Source of the DNA: Rhodobiaceae bacterium | GTDB lineage: Bacteria > Pseudomonadota > Alphaproteobacteria > Parvibaculales > Parvibaculaceae | Assembly (NCBI GenBank): GCA_003330885.1 | Contig: CP030277.1 | Span: 2,592,001 to 2,656,000, forward strand | Length of the DNA: 64,000 nt | Direction of reading: 5' to 3' | Part shown: in pieces, positions 28,606 through 37,502 of the stretch | Layout of the letters: each line of letters opens with the position of its first letter | How positions within the stretch are numbered: the first letter of the stretch is position 1 | Notes under the pieces: model-generated | What the model was told of the DNA's origin: nothing | Seen by the model: only the letters and a program-made list of their open reading frames with translations | Database searches by the model: none | Position numbers and translations under genes: made by a program

Positions 28606-29418
28606 ATGACCAGCTACAAGACATTGAAAATCGAAAAACAGGGCGCGGTCGATTGGGTCACCATGAACCGTCCAGATGCGCTTAATGCCATGAACCCTGA
28701 ACTTGTCACCGACCTGCTCGACTATTTTGGCGGGCTCTACATGGACCACAGTGTGCGGGTGGTGGTGTTACGCGGCGCAGGCCGTGCTTTCTGCGCAGGC
28801 CTTGATCTAAAAGATCGCTCCAACACACCGGAAGCAGGCACCACATCCTCCAGCCCGCAAGCCGGGTTGGTAGGGCAACGGCGGATTAGCGAGATCGTCA
28901 TGCGTATGCGACGCGCGCCCCAACCCATCATCTCTTTGGTGCATGGGCCTGCCTGCGGTGGCGGCTTTGCCCTGGCGCTTGCCAGTGATATTCGCATTGC
29001 AGGCGAAAGCGCACGAATGAACGCCGCTTTCATCCGAATTGGCCTCTCTGCCTGCGATATTGGCGTGAGTTATTTTTTACCGCGCCTGGTAGGCGTGTCT
29101 GTCGCCAGCGAACTCATGATGACCGGACGCTTTATCAACGCGACCCGCGCGGAACGCGTTGGGCTCGTCTCAGAAGTCGTGCCGGATGATCAACTCACAG
29201 AAGCTGTACAGCCCTATCTCGACGAAATGCTGACAACCACACCCCTGGGGCTCCGCCTGACCAAGGAATGCCTCAACATGAGCGTGGACGCCGGGAGCCT
29301 GGAAGCCGCCGTCGCCATGGAAGATCGCAATCAGATTCTCTGCGCCCAAACGGAAGATTTTCGTGAGGGGATAAGCGCATTTCTGGGAAAACGAGCGCCG
29401 AACTATCAAAATACTTGA
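28606..29418 (+). CDS. Enoyl-CoA hydratase/isomerase family protein
   Basis: A 270-residue crotonase-fold protein with the oxyanion-hole segments AGRAFCAGLDLKD and GPACGGGFALALASDIRIAG. The two catalytic glutamates of classical enoyl-CoA hydratase are not at their places: the first position is the Ala in GGGFALAL and the second lies in AAFIRIG. An aspartate remains in SACDIGVSYFLPR. The family therefore fits better than the reaction; isomerase or another crotonase chemistry is possible. The following gene is a long acyl-CoA dehydrogenase. Confidence 0.9.
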   Translation: MTSYKTLKIEKQGAVDWVTMNRPDALNAMNPELVTDLLDYFGGLYMDHSVRVVVLRGAGRAFCAGLDLKDRSNTPEAGTTSSSPQAGLVGQRRISEIVMRMRRAPQPIISLVHGPACGGGFALALASDIRIAGESARMNAAFIRIGLSACDIGVSYFLPRLVGVSVASELMMTGRFINATRAERVGLVSEVVPDDQLTEAVQPYLDEMLTTTPLGLRLTKECLNMSVDAGSLEAAVAMEDRNQILCAQTEDFREGISAFLGKRAPNYQNT

Positions 29419-29585
29419 TCGTCTCGGATCACAATTGTGGAATACCCCTGGTTTTCGTGGGGGAACCTGCGATTTTTGCTGGACTCTTAGGGGCAATAAA
29501 GCGTCGAATCTGCTCGACAAACGCGTACGGACGAATAGAATTCGGCCCGCTTACTGACAATTTTGAAAATTGAGGACACGACGCC

Positions 29586-31445
29586 ATGCCATCTTATAAG
29601 GCGCCTGTTGAGGACTTCATGTTCCTCTTCCACGAACTTCTTGAAATCGACAAACGCTCCGACTTGCCCGGTTTCGAAGACCTGACCCCCGATATGACCG
29701 GAGCCATTCTCGAAGGCGGCGCGAAATTCTGTGAAGAAGTATTGCAGCCCCTGAACCAGATCGGTGACGAACACGGTTGCGTACTGGAAAATGGTGTTGT
29801 TCGCACACCACCAGGTTTCAAAGAAGCATTCGAAAAATATTGCGAAGACGGCTGGAACCGCCTTGGCGCATCAGAAGAAATGGGCGGCGCAGGCCTCCCC
29901 TCTGTTGTCACCTTTGCTTTCTCTGAAATGGGATCATCTGCAAACCAGGCCTTCACAATGTATCCAGGCCTGACCAACGCTGCTTATGGCGCACTCCACG
30001 CGACGGGCGAGCCTTGGATGAAAGAGCACGTTGTGCCGAAAATGGTTGCTGGTGAATGGACCGGCACCATGTGCCTGACAGAGCCGCACTGCGGAACCGA
30101 CCTGAAGCTTATGCGCACAAACGCGGTTGAGCAGGAAGACGGCACGTATCGTTTGAACGGCACTAAGATCTTCATCTCCGGTGGCGATCACGACATGACC
30201 GACAATATCGTCCACATGGTGATTGCAAAAATTCCTGATGAAGATGGAAAGCTCGCCAACGACCTGTCGACTGTGAACTTCTTCATGGTACCAAAATTCA
30301 TCGTCGATCCAGAAACCGGCGAGCTGGGACAGCGCAATGGCGTGTCCACCGGCTCCATCGAAAAGAAGATGGGCATCAAGGGCAACGCAACATGCGTGCT
30401 GAACTTTGATGATGCGGTTGCTTACAAGCTCGGCGGTTCACCTAAGAAGGTCAAAAAGACCGCGGACGGCAAAGAAGTAAAATCTAAATCTTCCGGCATG
30501 GCCGGCATGTTCGGCATGATGAACGCAGCCCGCATGGGTGTTGGCATTCAGGGCATCGCTGTTGGCGAAGTTGCCGTACAGAACGGCGCTGCTTACACCC
30601 TTGAACGGACCGCAGGGCGCTCCCTGACAGGTGCGAAAAATCCTGAACAGTCCGCAGACCCGATTATCGTCCACCCGGACGTGCGTCGTCTCCTGCTGCA
30701 GTCCCGGTCTTTTGTTGAAGGTGCGCGAGCACTCGCCATGTATGTATCCATGCTCTTCAGCGCCCAGAACAATGCGGCGGATGAAAAAGAGCGCGAAGAA
30801 GCAAACGATTTGAGCCAGCTTCTGACACCGGTCATTAAAGGCTACTTCACAGACAAAGGCTTTGAAGCAGCCAACGCATCCATGCAGGTCTTTGGCGGAC
30901 ACGGTTATGTTCGTGATCACGGCATGGAACAGTTTGTCCGTGACGCCCGTATCAACCAGGTCTATGAAGGCGCCAATGGCGTGCAGGCACTTGACCTTGT
31001 CGGTCGGAAAATGACCGCCAATGGCGGCCGCGCGACAATGGCCTTCTTCGGCAAGATCGAAGCCTTCATTAAGGAGAATGAAGGCGACGAAGCCATGAAG
31101 CCATATATCGAGCCGCTGAAGGTCGGATATGAGCGCATGGGCAAAGCCGCAGGTTGGCTCATGGAAAATGCTCCAAAGAATTTCGACAATGCTGGCGCTG
31201 CCTCATACGAAATGATGAACATCTTTGGTGTAGTATCCCTTGGCTGGATGTGGGCGCAGATGGCCAAGGTTGCCCTCGCGAAGCTTGCAGCGGGCGAAGG
31301 AAATGCAGATTTCTACAACCGCAAGCTTGTCCTCGCGAAGTTCTGGTTGGAACGGGAAGTGCCGAATACGGCAGCTTACCTGGAGCGCATTGAGCTGGGC
31401 TCCGAAGACATTATGAAACTCGAGGAAGACGCTTTCGTAGCGTAG
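29586..31445 (+). CDS. Long acyl-CoA dehydrogenase (DmdC-type, 619 residues)
   Basis: A 619-residue acyl-CoA dehydrogenase with the extended C-terminal domain found in DmdC-type and related enzymes. The N-terminal YKAPVEDFMFLFHEL is typical of this branch. FAD/substrate segments are MCLTEPHCGTDL and INQVYEGANGVQALDLVGRK, and QVFGGHGYVRDHGMEQ is the usual C-terminal helix. The acceptor should be ETF. DmdC handles methylmercaptopropionyl-CoA in DMSP use, but many members are of unknown substrate, and no other dmd gene is near. A terminator follows. Confidence 0.93.
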   Translation: MPSYKAPVEDFMFLFHELLEIDKRSDLPGFEDLTPDMTGAILEGGAKFCEEVLQPLNQIGDEHGCVLENGVVRTPPGFKEAFEKYCEDGWNRLGASEEMGGAGLPSVVTFAFSEMGSSANQAFTMYPGLTNAAYGALHATGEPWMKEHVVPKMVAGEWTGTMCLTEPHCGTDLKLMRTNAVEQEDGTYRLNGTKIFISGGDHDMTDNIVHMVIAKIPDEDGKLANDLSTVNFFMVPKFIVDPETGELGQRNGVSTGSIEKKMGIKGNATCVLNFDDAVAYKLGGSPKKVKKTADGKEVKSKSSGMAGMFGMMNAARMGVGIQGIAVGEVAVQNGAAYTLERTAGRSLTGAKNPEQSADPIIVHPDVRRLLLQSRSFVEGARALAMYVSMLFSAQNNAADEKEREEANDLSQLLTPVIKGYFTDKGFEAANASMQVFGGHGYVRDHGMEQFVRDARINQVYEGANGVQALDLVGRKMTANGGRATMAFFGKIEAFIKENEGDEAMKPYIEPLKVGYERMGKAAGWLMENAPKNFDNAGAASYEMMNIFGVVSLGWMWAQMAKVALAKLAAGEGNADFYNRKLVLAKFWLEREVPNTAAYLERIELGSEDIMKLEEDAFVA

Positions 31446-31483
31446 AACCTTCAGTCTAAGCGAGTTACATCGACGAATATTGG

Positions 31484-31516
31484 AAGCCCCGGTGGAAACA
31501 TCGGGGCTTTTGTTTG
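31484..31516 (+). terminator. Intrinsic terminator after the long acyl-CoA dehydrogenase
   Basis: AAGCCCCG (31484-31491) and CGGGGCTT (31502-31509) form an 8-bp stem with a 10-nt loop, followed by TTGTTTG. Confidence 0.7.
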
Positions 31517-31580
31517 TCTTCTGGCAAGAATTGGACACGCATACTGCCACCACAATCTTCTTAAAGCTGGCGGGTGAATT

Positions 31581-32135
31581 TTGTCGACCTTCAACTCTCT
31601 CCATTTCGATCAGGTGCTAGCCTACTGGAAGTCGGTCGCCAAGACAGGTGCGCCCAGCCCACGTGAGTTCGACTTCGTAATGATCCCAGCCGCTCTACCA
31701 GACATTACTTTCTGGGAGCTGCATGAAGATGGAAGAATTATCTGTCGGATGGCAGGGACAGCTGTCATTTCGCGTATGAAGACGGACATTACGGGCGTAG
31801 ACCTGAGGACAACAACCGCTGCGGATCAAGGCTTCGACGTGCTACACGACTTTAAGGCCATGCAATCTCTGCCCTGCGGCATGTATCACATGGCACACAA
31901 TCAGCACCCTTCAGGGAAGATTGCACGATTGGAAACCCTAACCCTGCCTATAGCGCCTGACCGCCGCAGTTTGCCAAAATTCGTTTGCGTCAATCATATG
32001 ATGGAAACAGTTGGCTATGATGCGGACGACAGTTCCGATGGCCTCAAGTTCGCAAAGGAACTGGAAGAACGTAGGTTCATCGACCTTGGCTGGGGTGTGC
32101 CCAGTGTTAAAAATGCACAGCAGGTAACAGGATAA
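31581..32135 (+). CDS. PAS_5-type PAS-domain protein
   Basis: A 184-residue single-domain protein matching the alphaproteobacterial PAS_5 family (MIPAALPDITFWELHEDGRIICRMAGTAV, then SLPCGMYHM and LETLTLPIA). Such proteins are small PAS sensors with unknown partners. The start is a TTG with GGCGGG upstream; no kinase adjoins. Confidence 0.8.
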   Translation: MSTFNSLHFDQVLAYWKSVAKTGAPSPREFDFVMIPAALPDITFWELHEDGRIICRMAGTAVISRMKTDITGVDLRTTTAADQGFDVLHDFKAMQSLPCGMYHMAHNQHPSGKIARLETLTLPIAPDRRSLPKFVCVNHMMETVGYDADDSSDGLKFAKELEERRFIDLGWGVPSVKNAQQVTG

Positions 32136-32198
32136 GGGCTCCATTCCCTCTTCCCAGAAGCGGCTGCATGTCTCATGCTACCCGCTGAGGAGAGACCA

Positions 32199-33164
32199 AT
32201 GGCTGACTATGATCCATCCCAGATAGGCGACGAACCAGGCGATGCCGCATTCACACGAACATCACCCTATGGTGGCTCCTATGAGGCCACCTATGCAGGC
32301 GCAACAAGCTTCCTGCGATGTCAGTACACCCGCGACCTGAAGGGGTTTGATGTCGCGGTATCAGGCGTGCCGTTTGATCTGGCAACCACCGGCCGTCCCG
32401 GCGCAAGGCTCGGACCACGCGCTGTCCGCCAAGCCTCCGTCAACCTCGCATGGGATCAACCACAAGGCTGGGATTTCAATCCTCTAGACCAACTGAAAAT
32501 CGCCGATTGGGGCGATTGTGTTTTTGATCCAGGCAGACCCGAAACCTGGATTGAGCGCCTTGAAGGCCATGCCGCAGATATTCTGGCAAGCGACACCGCC
32601 ATGCTCACCATCGGCGGAGATCATTTCATTTCTTTTCCAATGATCAAGGCTCATGCGGCGAAGTACGGGCCCCTCTCGCTCATCCATTTCGATGCGCACT
32701 CAGACACCTGGGAAGACGCAGAAGGCCGCATCGATCACGGCACCATGTTCTATCATGCCAAAGAACAGGGCCTCATTGTCCCAGAACGTTCTATCCAAGT
32801 CGGACTGCGAACCCACAACCCCAAAAGCCATGGCTTCAACATTCTCGATGCCGCCGAGACATGTAGGTCTGATGCCCAGACAATTGCTGATCAAATCAAG
32901 AAGGCCGTCGGCACCAACCCGGCCTACCTGACCTTTGATATTGATTGCCTCGACCCGGCCTACGCACCCGGAACAGGCACACCGTGCGTCGGCGGCCTCA
33001 CCACACGCCACGCACTAGATATTCTGCGCGGTCTCGAGGGCATCAACCTTATTGGCATGGACGTCGTGGAAGTAGCCCCGGCCTATGACATCGGCGAGAT
33101 TACGGCACTTGCGGGCGCCACCATAGCTTACCAGCTGCTCGCCCTCTATGCGAGCCGACCATGA
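32199..33164 (+). CDS. speB: Agmatinase (arginase superfamily)
   Basis: A 321-residue ureohydrolase starting at ATG 32199, with GAGGAGA ahead of it. Mn-binding motifs are GGDHFIS, HFDAHSDTW and FDIDCLDPAYAPGTGTP, all in order. Agmatinase hydrolyses agmatine to putrescine and urea; other guanidino substrates are possible in this family. The stop overlaps the start of a GNAT gene by 4 bp (ATGA). Confidence 0.92.
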   Translation: MADYDPSQIGDEPGDAAFTRTSPYGGSYEATYAGATSFLRCQYTRDLKGFDVAVSGVPFDLATTGRPGARLGPRAVRQASVNLAWDQPQGWDFNPLDQLKIADWGDCVFDPGRPETWIERLEGHAADILASDTAMLTIGGDHFISFPMIKAHAAKYGPLSLIHFDAHSDTWEDAEGRIDHGTMFYHAKEQGLIVPERSIQVGLRTHNPKSHGFNILDAAETCRSDAQTIADQIKKAVGTNPAYLTFDIDCLDPAYAPGTGTPCVGGLTTRHALDILRGLEGINLIGMDVVEVAPAYDIGEITALAGATIAYQLLALYASRP

Positions 33165-33616
33165 GCTTCTCGTTCAGGCCTATAGCTCCAAGTGACCGGC
33201 AACTCATTGAAGAGCTGGTGCGCGCCTATTATGCCTTTGATGGCCTCACCTACGATCCGTCACTTCATGGGCCGGCCTTGGATCAATTGGTCAAAGGCGA
33301 CCCGGCCGTCAAAATCTGGATCGTTGAGGCAGACGGTACGCCCGCAGGCTATCTCATCCTCACCATCGGCTTCTCCATGTATTATGGCGGCAAAGACGGG
33401 TTTATTGACGAGCTGTTTCTCAAAGAACAGTTCCGAGGGTCCGGCGGAGGCGCGGAGATCATGCACTTTGCCGACGTCCAAGCGAAAGAACTTGGACTTG
33501 CCTACCTCCACCTGGAAGTAACCGAGACCAACACCCGCGCACGCGGCATCTATGAACGCCGGGGATTTGCACCGACAGGGCATATGTTGATGAGCAAGAG
33601 GACAGCCCCTGACTGA
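33161..33616 (+). CDS. GNAT-family N-acetyltransferase
   Basis: A 151-residue acetyltransferase. The acetyl-CoA site is FIDELFLKEQFRGSGGGAEIM, with R/Q-x-x-G-x-G/A pattern, and the C-terminal strand and helix is ETNTRARGIYERRGF. It overlaps the agmatinase gene by 4 bp, so it may modify agmatine, putrescine or a related polyamine, which is inference. The next gene begins inside its 3' end. Confidence 0.88.
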   Translation: MSFSFRPIAPSDRQLIEELVRAYYAFDGLTYDPSLHGPALDQLVKGDPAVKIWIVEADGTPAGYLILTIGFSMYYGGKDGFIDELFLKEQFRGSGGGAEIMHFADVQAKELGLAYLHLEVTETNTRARGIYERRGFAPTGHMLMSKRTAPD

Positions 33617-34577
33617 CCACCGCCTGGAACGCCGCCACGCCTTCATCGATCTTTCTGACAATGAAATTGGCGACCTCATTCGCCCGTGTTTCGGGCCGGG
33701 TGCGTTAGAAAAATCAACCCTCCTCAGCGGCGGTAAGATCAACTCCAACTACGCACTGAGCTTGAAGGTCGAACCCTTCAATGCGGTTCTGCGCCTCTAT
33801 GCCCGAGGTCAAAGCACGTGTCGGATGGAACGCGACATCCTACGAACTCTCAATGACCAGGTTCCTACCGCGAAAGTGCTTCTCGACGGATCAGAAAACG
33901 CCCAACCATTTCTGGTGCTGTCATGGGTCAACGGGGAGACGCTGGACAACACGCTTAATCAGCAAAGCCGAAACCCGGCAAATCTTGGGAGCCAGGCAGG
34001 CGACGTTCTTGCCGACATCCACAAGCTGGATTTTCCAGATGCAGGCTTTTTTGGCGAAGGCCTCAAGATTGAAAATCCCTTTCCTCTCGGACAAGAAAGT
34101 TTCCTCTCGTTTATTGGACCATCGCTGGACGCACGCGCCGGGTCACGCTTAGGTGCGGAACGAACCGACCATCTACGACAATTCACGCTATGGGCAGCAC
34201 CGCTCCTCAACCAATTACCTACACGCACCTGCCTCGTTCACAGCGACTTCAATCCCCCAAACATCATGATCTACCACGGAGAGCTCACTGCCGTGCTTGA
34301 TTGGGAATTTGCCCATGCAGGCACCGCGCTTACGGATATCGCAAACATGTTGCGACCTCGGTCTTACCAACCACCGGAGTTCAATGAAGCCTTTATCGCC
34401 GTCTATGAAGCAAAGGCTGGAGCCCTTCCCCCCAACTGGCAGTCACTGTCACGCATTCTCGATCTCATGGCGCAAATAGAGATGCTGGATGCCCCAGAGG
34501 ACCGCCCGGGTATCTTCAAATGGGCGATTGAGCGCATCGAAGACACGATCAGCTTTGTTGAAAGCGATCTGGGCTGA
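33609..34577 (+). CDS. Aminoglycoside-phosphotransferase-fold kinase with probable CTG start
   Basis: A 322-residue APH-fold kinase if the CTG at 33609 is the start. Catalytic motifs are H211-SD213-FNPPN218 (the HxDxxxxN loop) and D231 in LDWEF. The nucleotide-binding LLSGGKINSNYAL (about 38-50) lies upstream of the first ATG/GTG/TTG-type codon (TTG 33762). A protein from 33762 would lack this loop. The open frame extends up to a stop at 33591, and between these there is no ATG, GTG or TTG. CTG 33609 is preceded by AAGAGGA and overlaps the GNAT stop, so coupling is likely. Substrate unknown: choline, ethanolamine or homoserine-like kinases share this fold. Confidence 0.82.
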   Translation: MTDHRLERRHAFIDLSDNEIGDLIRPCFGPGALEKSTLLSGGKINSNYALSLKVEPFNAVLRLYARGQSTCRMERDILRTLNDQVPTAKVLLDGSENAQPFLVLSWVNGETLDNTLNQQSRNPANLGSQAGDVLADIHKLDFPDAGFFGEGLKIENPFPLGQESFLSFIGPSLDARAGSRLGAERTDHLRQFTLWAAPLLNQLPTRTCLVHSDFNPPNIMIYHGELTAVLDWEFAHAGTALTDIANMLRPRSYQPPEFNEAFIAVYEAKAGALPPNWQSLSRILDLMAQIEMLDAPEDRPGIFKWAIERIEDTISFVESDLG

Positions 34578-34693
34578 AACCGCCAAATTCACGTTTCGCA
34601 AGTCCCCACCACCATGATAGCGTGCCTGCCATCAAAATCAGGTTGCGATTGGCAATCAAATGTTTCCAGGAAAAGTGCCAAATCAGTCTTGGC

Positions 34694-34724
34694 GGTTTTC
34701 CGTCCGGAAACACGTACAAAAGTG
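34694..34724 (+). repeat. Near-repeat copy 1 with a TTTCCG-TC-CGGAAA palindrome
   Basis: This 30-bp stretch recurs with three differences at 35639-35672. Its core is a 14-bp palindrome, TTTCCG-TC-CGGAAA (34697-34710). It lies just upstream of the SDR start (34738), where a regulator could bind. Confidence 0.6.
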
Positions 34725-34737
34725 ACAGGGATCAGAT

Positions 34738-35517
34738 ATGAAAAACCTCTTCGACATTAGCGGCAAAGTCGCCATCGTCACCGGCGGCTCCCGCGGCATT
34801 GGTGAAATGATCGCGCAAGGGTACGTCGAAAACGGCGCCAAAGTGTATATCACCGCGCGGAAGGCAGAGGCCTGCGACGCGACAGCTGCACGCTTGAGCG
34901 AAATCGGCACCTGCATCTCTATCCCTGGTGACTTGTCCACCGTGGAAGGCGTGACCAAATTCGCAGAAGAAATCGCCAAGCGCGAAGAAAAGGTCGACAT
35001 TCTCGTGAACAATGCGGGGGCCGCCTGGGGCGAACCTTTGGAAGACTACGCAGAAAGCGGTTGGGACAAGGTCTTTGACATCAACATCAAGGGCCCCTTC
35101 TTTCTGATCCAAAAGATGCTGCCACTCCTGAAAAAGGCGTCAACCTACGAAGCGCCAGCACGGATCATCAACACCGCCTCAATCAATGGCATCAACCCGC
35201 CTATGCTTGAGACCTATGCCTACTCATCCTCTAAGGCAGGCATGATCATGCTGACACGTCACTTGGCTCAGCGTCTGGCAACCGACGACATTCTGGTGAA
35301 CTGTATCGCGCCTGGTCCATTCCAGAGCCATATGATGGCCGCAACCCTAGCCACTCTCGGTGATGAGATTGCAGGTGCCAATCCACGCAAGCGCATCGGT
35401 CAGCCTGAAGACATTGCCGGCGTTGCGATCTTCCTGGCATCCCGTGCCAGCGCCTATACGACAGGCGCCTGTGTACCGTGCGATGGCGGCGCAAGTCAGG
35501 TCGGCGGCGGCATGTAA
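34738..35517 (+). CDS. SDR-family oxidoreductase (RhlG-like)
   Basis: A 259-residue short-chain dehydrogenase with the Rossmann motif TGGSRGIG, the NNAG turn, catalytic Ser in NTASINGINPP and Tyr-Lys in YAYSSSKAG, and the C-terminal IAPGPFQSHM. It resembles the RhlG/FabG-like beta-ketoacyl reductases, which is a family-level inference. NADPH is the probable cofactor (R after the GGS turn, ARK after beta-2). The gene is framed by the near-repeats at 34694 and 35639 and ends in a strong terminator. Confidence 0.92.
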   Translation: MKNLFDISGKVAIVTGGSRGIGEMIAQGYVENGAKVYITARKAEACDATAARLSEIGTCISIPGDLSTVEGVTKFAEEIAKREEKVDILVNNAGAAWGEPLEDYAESGWDKVFDINIKGPFFLIQKMLPLLKKASTYEAPARIINTASINGINPPMLETYAYSSSKAGMIMLTRHLAQRLATDDILVNCIAPGPFQSHMMAATLATLGDEIAGANPRKRIGQPEDIAGVAIFLASRASAYTTGACVPCDGGASQVGGGM

Positions 35518-35537
35518 GCCACCTGCAGAACCAACAA

Positions 35538-35569
35538 AAAAGGCGGGGTCATAACCCCGCCTTTTCTTT
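35538..35569. terminator. Strong bidirectional terminator
   Basis: AAAAGGCGGGGT and ACCCCGCCTTTT form a perfect 12-bp stem with a 4-nt CATA loop. T-runs lie on both sides, so it should end both the SDR transcript and transcripts from the three minus-strand hydrolases. Confidence 0.85.
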
Positions 35570-35638
35570 GTCCCAAAGCGTTTCCAGGGTGAGGGCCATC
35601 GCGCCATTGGTCTGAGCGATAGCCCGAACGTGGGCACC

Positions 35639-35672
35639 GGTTATCCGTCCGGAAACGCGTAAAAAATTGTGA
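35639..35672 (+). repeat. Near-repeat copy 2
   Basis: Matches the copy at 34694-34724 apart from a few bases (TCCGTCCGGAAAC core kept). Here it is downstream of the hydrolase stop (35678, minus), not in a promoter position for any gene nearby. Confidence 0.6.
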
Positions 35673-35677
35673 GCGTC

Positions 35678-36574
35678 TTACTCAGCAGCGACAGACGCCA
35701 ACGAGCTCCGCGCGTGGCCGACAATCAGCTCAATAAACTTCGGACACAGCGCCTCAGGCAGATCGTGCCCCATGCCCTCGATCAGCTCCAGCTGAGCACC
35801 AGGAACAGATTTCGCCGTATCGATACCGCCTTCAACGCGCACGAGATTGTCATCTTTCCCATGGATCACCAGTGTGGGTACTGAGATTTTCCCCAAACGT
35901 TCAACGCGGCTGCCGTCAGCAACAATTGCGCAATACTGACGCATATACCCTTCCGGATAGAACATCCGGTCATAAGCTTCGCCAATCAGCTCTTCATACT
36001 CAGCATCTGTCTTTTTGTACGCAGGACTTTCATATGTGCGCCGACCCTTGATCGAATGGGTGATCACATCCTGACGTTCCTGGCTGGGCGCCGGCTCATT
36101 GAGCGCCTGCTGAGCTTCCGGCGTTGCCCGCGGCACATCCGGATTGCCGGTCGATGACATGATAGACGTCATAGACTGCACCCGGTCGGCGTGGTTGATC
36201 GCCATCAGCTGCACAATCATACCGCCCATGGAGACACCCACAATGTGCGCCTTGTCGATGCCGAGCGCATCCAACACGCCAATGCCGTCTGCCGCCATAT
36301 CCGCCATCACATAAGGAATGTCTGGCGTTTTTCCGGCAAGCACTGCCTTCAGGGTCTCTGAAGGGTCAGGAGCACCCTCAAACTTTTGCGAAAAGCCCAC
36401 GTCCCGATTGTCATAGCGAACGACCCGAAAACCTTCCGCGACAAGGCCATCGAGCAGCGGCATTGGCCAGTTGATCAGCTGCGATGTATAGCCGTTTACA
36501 AGAAGGATCGTAGGACCATCCTTAGGCCCCATGTCTTCTACCTCGATGGCAACGCCATTTGCTTGTACCTGCAT
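35678..36574 (-). CDS. Alpha/beta hydrolase, tandem paralogue 3
   Basis: A 298-residue alpha/beta hydrolase with the nucleophile elbow GVSMGGMI (GxSxG), an acid in VIHGKDDNLV and the catalytic His in GMGHDLP. The segment NRDVGFSQKFEGA is shared with the other two copies. It is the last gene of a three-gene run with spacings of 5 bp and 5 bp, so the three are one transcript. Substrate is unknown; the GxSxG and lid layout fits the epoxide-hydrolase/haloperoxidase-like family of esterases. Confidence 0.9.
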   Translation of the reverse strand: MQVQANGVAIEVEDMGPKDGPTILLVNGYTSQLINWPMPLLDGLVAEGFRVVRYDNRDVGFSQKFEGAPDPSETLKAVLAGKTPDIPYVMADMAADGIGVLDALGIDKAHIVGVSMGGMIVQLMAINHADRVQSMTSIMSSTGNPDVPRATPEAQQALNEPAPSQERQDVITHSIKGRRTYESPAYKKTDAEYEELIGEAYDRMFYPEGYMRQYCAIVADGSRVERLGKISVPTLVIHGKDDNLVRVEGGIDTAKSVPGAQLELIEGMGHDLPEALCPKFIELIVGHARSSLASVAAE

Positions 36575-36579
36575 GCACC

Positions 36580-37497
36580 TTACTCCGCTGCTTGTGCTGC
36601 AGGCGCGGCCTGAGCTCTTTTGGCAGCCTGAGTGATCGCCTCTGCAATCTTCGGCACAAGTTCCTTCGGCATGTCATGCCCCATGCCCGGGACGGTGATC
36701 AGTTCCGCACCAGCAATATGCAGGGCAGTGTCTTTGCCGCCATCCAAGGGTACAAGCGGGTCATCTTCCCCATGAAGCACAACTGTCGGAGCAGACACGT
36801 TCTTCAGCGCTTCCCGTCGGTCGCCGCTCGCAACGATAGCAGCGATCTGACGTACCAGACCCGTTGGATGGTAACTCCGCTCCAACTGTTCCATCATCAA
36901 GGCTCGCCGCTCTTCGTCACTCGCTGGGTAGCCGGGACTTCCGATAACAGAAAATGTGTTGAGCATCCGCTCGAACACAGCCTCCATGTTTGATGGGTCT
37001 TTCGGCGGCGGTGTAAGCAGAGCCGCGCGCGCTTTTTTCGATGGTTTCGACAGCGACTTATGACCGGTCGTCGACATGATGGAAGTGAGGCTCAAAACAT
37101 GATCCCCATGATTTGCAGCAATCAATTGTGCAATCATGCCACCCATGGACACGCCGACAATATGCGCCTTCTCAATACCAAGCGCATCAAGTACGCCAAC
37201 CGCATCTTCGGCCATATCATCCAACAGATAAGGAACCTTCGGAGTAAACCCGAGCGCATCCGCGAGGATCAAGCGCACCATTTTCGGGTTACCGAGATGG
37301 TCAAACTTTGCAGACAGCCCCACATCGCGATTATCAAACCGCACCACGTGATAGCCCCGCGCGACCAGCTCATCGACCAACTCTTGCGGCCAAAGGGTCA
37401 TCTGACCACCAAGCCCCATCACCAGAAGAATGGTTTCCCGGTCTTCGGGGCCAAAACGCTCGACCTCAAACGAATGATTGTTTGCTCTAACTTGCAT
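36580..37497 (-). CDS. Alpha/beta hydrolase, tandem paralogue 2
   Basis: A 305-residue paralogue with GVSMGGMI, VLHGEDDPLVPLDGG and GMGHDMP. It shares the N-terminal pattern (SFEVERFGPEDRETILL) with the first copy. It ends in an Ala/Gln-rich tail (AQAAPAAQAAE). Middle gene of the three. Confidence 0.9.
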   Translation of the reverse strand: MQVRANNHSFEVERFGPEDRETILLVMGLGGQMTLWPQELVDELVARGYHVVRFDNRDVGLSAKFDHLGNPKMVRLILADALGFTPKVPYLLDDMAEDAVGVLDALGIEKAHIVGVSMGGMIAQLIAANHGDHVLSLTSIMSTTGHKSLSKPSKKARAALLTPPPKDPSNMEAVFERMLNTFSVIGSPGYPASDEERRALMMEQLERSYHPTGLVRQIAAIVASGDRREALKNVSAPTVVLHGEDDPLVPLDGGKDTALHIAGAELITVPGMGHDMPKELVPKIAEAITQAAKRAQAAPAAQAAE

Positions 37498-37502
37498 TGA
37501 GT

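Noticed and set aside
29586-31445. DMSP demethylation pathway (dmdC)
   Set aside because: Only the dehydrogenase resembles DmdC; no dmdA, dmdB or dmdD gene is near, so the pathway name is not assigned.
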